Shown here one piece after another: positions 1 through 6,933 of a DNA stretch of 6,933 nt (position 1 is the first letter of the stretch; each line of letters starts with the position of its first letter). Source of the DNA: JBARCX01 sp049794535 (GTDB lineage Bacteria; Pseudomonadota; Gammaproteobacteria; Xanthomonadales; Rhodanobacteraceae). The position numbers and the translations under genes are program-made. The stretch covers positions 1 to 6,933 of the forward strand of contig JBARCX010000010.1 of the NCBI GenBank assembly GCA_049794535.1. The letters are read 5' to 3'. A model generated the notes under the pieces. That model was not told the origin of the DNA, made no database searches, and saw nothing but the letters and a program-made list of their open reading frames with translations.

Positions 1-3122
<3,122 letters not shown>

Positions 3123-3130
3123 AACCAAAA

Positions 3131-3140
3131 CCCTCTTCCT
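3131..3140 (-). promoter_or_regulatory. Ribosome binding site of gltB
   Basis: Reverse strand reads AGGAAGAGGG, ending 8 nt before the ATG at 3122. This purine-rich Shine-Dalgarno site, with the RLYDASFEHDSCGFG start region, fixes the gltB start. An in-frame TTG two codons upstream is too close to the site to be preferred. Confidence 0.75.
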
Positions 3141-3150
3141 GGCTACTGAT

Positions 3151-3193
3151 CTGCTGAGGCGCAAACAGCCTGCCGCCTCGTGAGCGGCAAGCA
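3151..3193 (-). promoter_or_regulatory. Hairpin-capable gltB leader segment with two mutually exclusive stems
   Basis: Plus-strand GAGGCG (3156-3161) is complementary to CGCCTC (3174-3179). TGCCGC (3171-3176) is complementary to GCGGCA, starting at 3184 after a 7-nt loop. The two stems share 3174-3176, so only one can form at a time. CTGCT (3151-3155) could also pair with AGCAG (3189-3193) to close the structure. The segment lies within the predicted gltB 5' leader, about 30-70 nt before the start codon. It could be an attenuator or only GC-rich sequence that folds by chance. No terminator U-run or leader peptide was identified. Confidence 0.3.
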
Positions 3194-3216
3194 GCTTGGA
3201 ACAGGCTTGCGGTCCG

Positions 3217-3246
3217 ACTTTACGCACATTTGATGCGCCGCGTCAA
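3217..3246 (-). promoter_or_regulatory. Candidate sigma-70 promoter for gltB
   Basis: On the reverse strand TTGACG (plus-strand 3241-3246; 5 of 6 to TTGACA) is followed after 18 nt by TAAAGT (3217-3222; 4 of 6 to TATAAT). This is the best -35/-10 pair I found upstream of gltB. It would start transcription near 3210 and give a leader of about 85-90 nt. It is a by-eye match only; the -10 box is weak. Confidence 0.45.
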
Positions 3247-3289
3247 AGAAATTGATGCAGACGTCTATCCGGCCAAATGAAATTCGCCT

Positions 3290-3306
3290 CGTGCTGTAAC
3301 AGCACG
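3290..3306. promoter_or_regulatory. Perfect 17-bp palindrome, possible operator
   Basis: CGTGCTG and CAGCACG are perfect 7-bp inverted halves around TAA. The centre lies roughly 90 bp upstream of the predicted gltB transcription start and about 275 bp upstream of the envC start. This symmetry is typical of a dimeric regulator site, and the position would suit an activator of gltB. I cannot name the regulator. With a 3-nt loop it could also be a small hairpin. Confidence 0.4.
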
Positions 3307-3538
3307 CGCTGACACGCAGGCACGAGACAAGACAGGACAAGCGGATTCACCGAGCGTCATTCCAGCCGACGCACAAACATGACGTGGTTAACATCTACTC
3401 AACCTTTTCGCGCGCCTCACGTATTCACGTGCAAGAAGCCACCGAGTGATCGTGCGTGCTGCGGCGCCTGATGAGCGACAAGACCAGTTGCCTGCCAGCG
3501 CGGTAAGCGTGGCAGCCCACACCTTTATGAGTCTTGCG

Positions 3539-3567
3539 GAGACTTTGTTCAGTCTCTTAGCGATAAT
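3539..3567 (+). promoter_or_regulatory. Inverted repeat plus -10-like box directly upstream of envC
   Basis: GAGACT (3539-3544) and AGTCTC (3551-3556) form a perfect 6-bp inverted repeat around a TTGTTC spacer. GATAAT (3562-3567; 5 of 6 to TATAAT) follows, ending 7 nt before the A of the chosen envC ATG at 3575. No convincing -35 hexamer sits at 16-18 nt; the inverted repeat occupies that stretch, so it could be an operator or activator site. If the box is used, transcription would begin at or near the start codon. Confidence 0.35.
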
Positions 3568-3574
3568 CGACCGC

Positions 3575-4792
3575 ATGCCCAAGCTCACCCGCCTCATACG
3601 CCCTCTTCTGACCAGCCCGGTTGCTATCTGCCTGGTCGCCAGCGCACTGCTGACCGGTGCCTTTAGCGCCTCAGCGGCTGCCCCCCAGAGCGGCAAGAGC
3701 CAGACCGAACAGGCGACAGCCCAACAGAAGCTGGCCGACATTCGCAGCAAGATGGAAGCCCTGGCGAAGGAGCAGGCTGAAACCGCCAGCCAGCGCGACA
3801 GCGTCAACGCGACCCTGGCCAAGCAGGCCAACGCACTTTCCACCGCCGCTCGCGCCGTACGTGATACCGACGCGCAAATCGCCGCCAAACAGCACGACCT
3901 GGACCAACTGCAGCTGCAACGTACTGATATGCAGCAGAAACTGGACAGCCAGCGCGCTGCGATCGCCGATTTGCTGCGCGCCACCTACGCACTCGGCCAC
4001 GGTTCGGACCTGCGCGTACTGCTGGGTGACGAAGACGTCGCGCGAATCGCTCGCGCGCTGGCTTATTCGAAATACTTCCAAGAGGACCGCGTGCAGCGTG
4101 TACAGCAGTTGATGGGTGACCTGGCAAAACTGCAGGACCTGGAAACCTCCATCACCGCTGAACAACAAGCCCTGCAGGCCACCCGCACCCAGCGAGAGCA
4201 ACAGGCCCAGTCGCTGCAACAGCAACGTGCCGCACAACAGAAGCTGGTCAGCCAGGTCGACGCGCAATACAAAGACCAGGGCCAGCGGTTAGCGGCCCTC
4301 AAGCAGAACGAGCAATCACTGAACCAGCTGCTGGACAAGTTGCAGAAGGCGATCGACGAAGCCGCCCGTGAAGCGGCACGTAATGCGCGGGCCAATCCAG
4401 CCGCGCCCGGCATCGAACAAGGCAAGCCGTCGGCCAATATCCGCGGCAACCTGCCCTGGCCTGCCACCGGCACCGTGCACAGCTACGGCAATGGTGTGCT
4501 TATTGGCGCACCGCAGGGCAGTGCGGTGCATGCCGTGGCGCGTGGCCGGGTGGTCTACGCGCACTTCATGCGCGGCTACGGCCTGTTGATCATTCTCAAC
4601 CATGGCAATGGCTGGATGAGCATGTATGGCAATAATGAGTCCCTGTTGCACAACGTGGGTGACGATGTGATGCCGGGCGAAACCTTAGGCACCGCCATGC
4701 TGGCCACCAGCGATACCACGGGCGTGTATTTCGAGCTGCGCCAGAACGGTAAGCCGGTTGACCCACGCAGCTGGCTCAGCCGGCAGCGTTGA
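3575..4792 (+). CDS. envC: Murein hydrolase activator EnvC-like protein (coiled coil plus degenerate LytM/M23 domain)
   Basis: A 405-residue exported protein. Residues 1-36 are a signal peptide: basic n-region (K3, R6, R9), hydrophobic core LTSPVAICLVASALLTGAF and an ASAAA site with cleavage near 34-36. Residues about 41-275 are Gln/Ala/Leu-rich heptad-like helices, interrupted by the family segment LLRATYALGHGSDLRVLLG. From L293 (LPWPATG) to 405 is the LytM domain, ending PVDPRSWLSRQR as in EnvC. Metal ligands of active M23 enzymes appear lost: the YxH position reads MYGNN (350-354) and the HxH position reads VYFELR (384-389). This matches E. coli EnvC (LYGYN, LYFEIR), which has no hydrolase activity and activates AmiA/AmiB amidases at the septum. 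The role here is inferred from that family. The ATG at 3575 is chosen because a normal signal peptide begins there. An in-frame ATG at 3527 and GTG at 3446 would bury it. No clear ribosome site precedes 3575. Confidence 0.9.
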   Translation: MPKLTRLIRPLLTSPVAICLVASALLTGAFSASAAAPQSGKSQTEQATAQQKLADIRSKMEALAKEQAETASQRDSVNATLAKQANALSTAARAVRDTDAQIAAKQHDLDQLQLQRTDMQQKLDSQRAAIADLLRATYALGHGSDLRVLLGDEDVARIARALAYSKYFQEDRVQRVQQLMGDLAKLQDLETSITAEQQALQATRTQREQQAQSLQQQRAAQQKLVSQVDAQYKDQGQRLAALKQNEQSLNQLLDKLQKAIDEAAREAARNARANPAAPGIEQGKPSANIRGNLPWPATGTVHSYGNGVLIGAPQGSAVHAVARGRVVYAHFMRGYGLLIILNHGNGWMSMYGNNESLLHNVGDDVMPGETLGTAMLATSDTTGVYFELRQNGKPVDPRSWLSRQR

Positions 4793-4816
4793 CGTTATGC
4801 CTTCTGCGTTCCAGGC

Positions 4817-4819
4817 TAA
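4817..4819. repeat. Left TAA flank, putative target-site duplication of the MITE-like element
   Basis: TAA immediately precedes the left GAGCCTGTTC end and occurs again at 5086-5088 right after the other end. Three-base TNA duplications are known for some IS5-family subgroups. Three bases can match by chance. Confidence 0.5.
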
Positions 4820-4850
4820 GAGCCTGTTCAATGCCTCCGCGTAGCTCGCG
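4820..4850 (+). repeat. Left terminal inverted repeat of the MITE-like element (31 bp)
   Basis: Begins GAGCCTGTTCAATGCC and ends GCTCGCG. The first 10 bases match the reverse complement of 5076-5085 exactly, and 26 of 31 overall match. Differences are at element positions 11, 15, 18, 24 and 27. Confidence 0.7.
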
Positions 4851-4949
4851 TTGCCTCTGAGTGGCCGTCAAGTGGAAGTGCGTGGCGCAGCGCCTGACTG
4901 GCCGTCAGGTCAAGCCGCGCGCTGCCGCATGGCGGCCACTCAGGGGCAA
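4851..4949. repeat. Internal hairpin arm A of the MITE-like element
   Basis: 4851-4870 (TTGCCTCTGAGTGGCC and four more bases) is the reverse complement of 4930-4949 at 18 of 20 positions. Within its loop, CCTGAC (4893-4898) and GTCAGG (4904-4909) form a second perfect 6-bp stem around TGGCC, and GC-rich flanks could extend it. TGGCCGTCA also occurs directly twice (4862-4870 and 4899-4907). Confidence 0.6.
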
Positions 4950-4964
4950 TCCTTCGGACCGGAT

Positions 4965-5047
4965 CTGTTTGCACACAAGACGGTGTCATCACTCAGTCGT
5001 GTACCGACGTACACTTCTTCGATCTTCCTTGTCCTGCGCGCAAACAG
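4965..5047. repeat. Internal hairpin arm B of the MITE-like element
   Basis: CTGTTTGCACAC (4965-4976) pairs with GCGCGCAAACAG (5036-5047) at 10 of 12 positions, and both mismatches are transitions. In the loop, GTGTAC (4999-5004) and GTACAC (5009-5014) form a perfect 6-bp stem around CGAC. Confidence 0.55.
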
Positions 5048-5054
5048 CTTCCGG

Positions 5055-5085
5055 CGCGGGCCACGCGAAGACATCGAACAGGCTC
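5055..5085 (-). repeat. Right terminal inverted repeat of the MITE-like element (31 bp)
   Basis: Reverse strand begins GAGCCTGTTCGATGTC and ends GCCCGCG, pairing with 4820-4850. Only transition differences are seen, so most mismatches would still allow G-U pairing in one RNA strand. Confidence 0.7.
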
Positions 5086-5088
5086 TAA
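5086..5088. repeat. Right TAA flank, putative target-site duplication
   Basis: TAA directly follows the GAACAGGCTC end and matches 4817-4819 in the same orientation, as expected of a target duplication rather than a longer inverted repeat. Confidence 0.5.
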
Positions 5089-5148
5089 GGACCTGATGGA
5101 ATTCCAGCAGCGTTCGGCGGTCACAAACGCGTTGCTTCACCTTATTTC

Positions 5149-5152
5149 GGAG
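5149..5152 (+). promoter_or_regulatory. Ribosome binding site of ctpA
   Basis: GGAG lies 8 nt before the ATG at 5161, a standard spacing that supports this start. Between the MITE-like element and this site (5089-5148) I see no convincing -35/-10 pair, so ctpA may depend on transcription from envC or from the element. Confidence 0.7.
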
Positions 5153-5160
5153 TCGTCGTC

Positions 5161-6546
5161 ATGCGGTTTTCATCCTTCAGCTTGATCGCCCTGTTGCTGG
5201 CGGCACCGCTGGTACAGGCACAGACCGCACCGGCCAGTGCGGACAGCTCGGATCAACCTGCTGCCGCCAGCAGTACCGACACCGATAGCCCGGCCGTGGC
5301 CAGTTCCGCGGCGAGCAACGACCAGGTCGATCTTGACGACATCCGCAACTTCGCCCGCGTATACCAGGTCATCCGCCAGGCCTACGTGGAACCGGTAGAC
5401 AACAAGACCCTGATGACAGCGGCGATCAAGGGCATGCTGAGTGGACTCGACCCGCATAGCGCCTATCTGGACAAAGACGGGCTGGAGGAGCTGAACGAGG
5501 ACACCACCGGCCAATACAGCGGCCTCGGCATTGAAGTGCTGGAAGACAACGACACACTGCGCATCGTCTCGCCGATCGACGACACCCCTGCCGCCCGCGC
5601 GGGCGTCCGACCGGGTGACATTATCGTTAAGGTCGACGGCAAGCTGGTCACTGCCGACAACATCGACGACATGTTCAAAGCGCTGCGTGGTGCACCGGGC
5701 AGCAAGATCACGCTCACCATCCTGCACCCGAAGAGCGACACGCCGATCGATCTGCATCTCGTACGCGAACGCATTTCGATGAGCAGCGTGAAAGTGCGTG
5801 AGCTGGAACCCGGTTACGCCTACATCCGCATCAGCCAGTTCCAGGACGATACGGCCAGCGATCTGGAGAAGAAGCTCGGTGCACTCATTGCAAAGAACGG
5901 TGCCCAGAAGGGTGCGGTACTCGACCTGCGCTCCAATCCCGGTGGACTGCTGACGGCAGCCGTAGCGGTCAGCGACGACTTCCTCAACTCAGGCACCATC
6001 GTCACGACCCGTGGCCGCCTGCGTGATTCCAACCTCAGCTTCACCGCACACCCTGGCGACCTACTCAATGGCGCGCCGATGGCGTTACTCACCGACAATG
6101 GCACGGCGTCGGCAGCTGAGATTGTCTCCGGTGCACTCAAAGATAATCATCGCGCATTGATCGTCGGCCAACGCACCTTCGGCAAGGGCGTTGTGCAGAC
6201 CGTGCTGCCACTGGATGCCGACCATGCGGTGAAGATCACCACCGCGCGCTACTACACGCCGAATGGCACCTCGATCCAGGCTGAAGGCATCAAGCCCGAC
6301 ATCGCGCTGGCCGACCTCACGGTGAGCAAGAGCGATAGCGTGGCTTCGCCGATCAGCTCCGAGGCAGACCTGCCCAACCATCTGGCCAACGAGAACACCG
6401 ATGCTGGCAACAACATCAATAACGATGGCAGCGCAGAGAATGCGAAGTTGGCCACGCAGGATTACTCACTGTCGCAGGCGCTGAATATCCTCAAGGGATT
6501 GGTGCTCAATCGCGGCACGCTTGCGAAGCCGGCGCCTACGGAGTGA
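5161..6546 (+). CDS. ctpA: Carboxyl-terminal processing protease, CtpA-type (peptidase family S41, PDZ)
   Basis: A 461-residue exported serine protease with a Ser/Lys dyad. Residues 1-20 are a signal peptide (MRFSSFSLIALLLAAPLVQA), with cleavage likely before Q21. Residues about 21-56 are a Ser/Ala/Asp-rich low-complexity linker. The N-terminal helical part carries YQVIRQAYVEPVD and SGLDPHSAYLD (94-104). A PDZ domain spans about 118-204, starting YSGLGIEV and containing ARAGVRPGDIIVKVDG. The S41 core follows with DLRSNPGG (255-262), the nucleophile Ser317 in NGTASAAE and the general base Lys342 in RTFGKGVVQ. The 25-residue Ser-Lys spacing equals that of E. coli Prc. YYTPNGTSIQAEGIKPDI is family-typical. 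The C-terminus has DLPNHL, an Asn/Asp-rich stretch (about 405-425) and SLSQALNILKGL. Length fits CtpA rather than the longer Prc. In Pseudomonas aeruginosa CtpA, with a lipoprotein partner, degrades peptidoglycan hydrolases; the envC neighbour fits such a role, but substrates here are unknown. Confidence 0.95.
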   Translation: MRFSSFSLIALLLAAPLVQAQTAPASADSSDQPAAASSTDTDSPAVASSAASNDQVDLDDIRNFARVYQVIRQAYVEPVDNKTLMTAAIKGMLSGLDPHSAYLDKDGLEELNEDTTGQYSGLGIEVLEDNDTLRIVSPIDDTPAARAGVRPGDIIVKVDGKLVTADNIDDMFKALRGAPGSKITLTILHPKSDTPIDLHLVRERISMSSVKVRELEPGYAYIRISQFQDDTASDLEKKLGALIAKNGAQKGAVLDLRSNPGGLLTAAVAVSDDFLNSGTIVTTRGRLRDSNLSFTAHPGDLLNGAPMALLTDNGTASAAEIVSGALKDNHRALIVGQRTFGKGVVQTVLPLDADHAVKITTARYYTPNGTSIQAEGIKPDIALADLTVSKSDSVASPISSEADLPNHLANENTDAGNNINNDGSAENAKLATQDYSLSQALNILKGLVLNRGTLAKPAPTE

Positions 6547-6555
6547 GTTTGCGGT

Positions 6556-6583
6556 TGCGTCACTCCTTAATTGGAGTGACGCA
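6556..6583 (+). terminator. Strong hairpin after ctpA, probable terminator
   Basis: TGCGTCACTCC and GGAGTGACGCA form a perfect 11-bp stem around TTAATT, and a G-T then a G-C pair can extend it outward. It starts 9 nt after the ctpA stop. The T-run after it is short (CTTTGATT), so intrinsic termination may be only partial. The stem is symmetrical and could also act on transcription from the right. Confidence 0.7.
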
Positions 6584-6933
6584 GCTTTGATTGCGTGGAT
6601 TAACTACAACGCAGCTATTTTGCTCGTCGTCTCTGCGTAGGCATGGATCCAGTGGCGATAATTCTCGGGTTGTTGCGATATCGCCAGTGTGCCGCTTACG
6701 CAGCGGGCGTTTCGACCACCTGCCGGCGGCCGAGTCACCTTTCTTTGCTGGCCCAAAGAAACGTAACCCAAAGAAATGGCCTTTCGAGCTGGTAGCACGC
6801 CGTGGGATAGAAGCGCTGGAAGATGCACGCAACCAGATAGTCCACTGCCCAAGGCCAAACAATGCCGCTACACCGCAACGCGCCGATGCGGAGAGGACTT
6901 AAAGCGGTCCTGGCCGACGTCGAGATGTTTAAT
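6584..6933. other. Gene-free right flank
   Basis: No supportable gene. Open frames of about 84-103 codons on both strands run through the dispersed-repeat sequence, lack convincing ribosome sites and have no family character. GGAGAGG at about 6890 is too far from the ATG at 6925 to serve it, and only three codons remain before the edge. I see no tRNA or other RNA gene. Confidence 0.6.
6618..6776. repeat. Degenerate dispersed intergenic repeat sequence
   Basis: Reverse strand over about 6621-6650 reads as HWIHAYAETTS or PLDPCLRRDDEQ. These are degenerate versions of the HWIPAFAGMT-type repeat often mis-annotated as protein in proteobacterial genomes. Further right the plus strand reads ESPFFAGPKKRNPKKWPF (6731-6784), another commonly mis-annotated repeat translation. 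Structure: TGGCGATA/TATCGCCA inverted halves (6653-6660, 6679-6686), palindrome GCGATATCGC (6675-6684), stem CCGCT/AGCGG near 6691-6705, stem TTTCTTTG/CAAAGAAA (6740-6747, 6754-6761) and CCCAAAGAAA twice (6752-6761, 6767-6776). The family assignment is from memory of such repeats, not a search. Confidence 0.5.

Larger units (their letters stand above)
3123..3574. other. Divergent intergenic region between gltB and envC
   Basis: These 452 bases separate the two divergent starts. They hold the gltB ribosome site, leader stems and candidate promoter (3131-3246), the palindrome at 3290-3306 and the envC-proximal inverted repeat and -10-like box (3539-3567). Between about 3310 and 3530 I see no gene, tRNA or clear motif. 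Short open frames here have no ribosome site and no recognisable protein character. Confidence 0.7.
4820..5085. mobile_element. MITE-like non-autonomous element, 266 bp
   Basis: The element starts GAGCCTGTTCAATG and ends CATCGAACAGGCTC. The outer 31 bases of each end match in inverted orientation at 26 positions, and all five mismatches are transitions. TAA flanks both ends. Inside are two hairpin arms (4851-4949 and 4965-5047) separated by 15 nt and leaving 7 nt before the right end, so nearly the whole element can fold. It encodes no transposase; open frames inside are short and unlike any protein I know. Terminal repeats, TNA-type flanks and small size suggest mobilisation in trans by an IS5-like transposase, which is an inference. 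It lies 27 nt after the envC stop and 75 nt before the ctpA start, so it could terminate, stabilise or modulate a readthrough transcript. A REP/BIME-like structured repeat is the main alternative. Confidence 0.65.

Noticed and set aside
3259..3274. Possible sigma-54 promoter upstream of gltB (GG-N10-GC spacing on the minus strand)
   Set aside because: Only the GG and GC pairs and a few flanking bases fit; the -24 element does not resemble TGGCAC, so chance is likely.
3446..3574. Longer envC starts (GTG at 3446 or ATG at 3527)
   Set aside because: Both would place 16-43 extra residues before a complete signal peptide that begins at 3575, and neither has a clear ribosome site.
3388..3984. 198-codon minus-strand open frame rich in Ser, Cys, Ala and Arg
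   Set aside because: Antisense to the envC signal peptide and coiled coil; composition is what the complement of a Gln/Ala-rich coding strand gives.
4851..5140. Short open frames inside and across the MITE-like element
   Set aside because: They follow the repeat sequence, occur on both strands and carry no transposase or other recognisable motif.
5170..5757. 195-codon minus-strand open frame
   Set aside because: Antisense to the start, PDZ domain and linker of ctpA.
6591..6902. 103-codon plus-strand and 84-100-codon minus-strand open frames
   Set aside because: They translate degenerate dispersed repeats commonly mis-annotated as proteins and lack plausible ribosome sites.
6925..6933. ATG near the right edge
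   Set aside because: Only three codons remain and no ribosome site is at a suitable distance.

Overview
The window looks like ordinary chromosome from a gammaproteobacterium of moderately high GC. The likeliest group is the Xanthomonadales, for example a Dyella, Rhodanobacter or Frateuria relative. That placement is an inference from protein character, codon use and the style of the intergenic repeats; no rRNA or marker search was possible. There are three confident genes: gltB (minus strand, cut by the left edge), an envC-type murein hydrolase activator (plus strand) and a ctpA-type carboxyl-terminal protease (plus strand).

Layout. 1-3122 (minus) is the first 1040 codons of the glutamate synthase large chain. 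The gene runs off the left edge, so its 3Fe-4S region and any gltD partner are outside. 3123-3574 is a divergent intergenic region with a plausible gltB promoter, a perfect 17-bp palindrome and a hairpin-capable gltB leader. On the other strand lies a -10-like box with a 6-bp inverted repeat just before envC. 3575-4792 is envC. 4793-5160 separates envC from ctpA, and 266 bp of it (4820-5085) is a compact element with 31-bp imperfect terminal inverted repeats, TAA on both sides and two internal hairpin arms. It is a MITE-like non-autonomous element. 5161-6546 is ctpA, followed by a strong hairpin at 6556-6583. 6584-6933 has no supportable gene and carries degenerate dispersed-repeat sequence.

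How the parts fit. GltB assimilates nitrogen (glutamine plus 2-oxoglutarate to two glutamates) and has no obvious link to the other two genes. The EnvC-like protein and CtpA are both exported envelope proteins. EnvC-family proteins switch on septal amidases, and CtpA-type proteases in Pseudomonas degrade peptidoglycan hydrolases. The envC-ctpA neighbourhood is known in other gammaproteobacteria and suggests joint control of cell-wall remodelling. Here the MITE sits between them; without it and one TAA copy the gap would be 99 bp, a more operon-like spacing.

I found no evidence of a new defence, secretion or biosynthetic system. The observations most worth checking are the MITE-like element, the possibly leaderless envC start, the shortened degenerate LytM domain, and the palindrome and alternative hairpins upstream of gltB.
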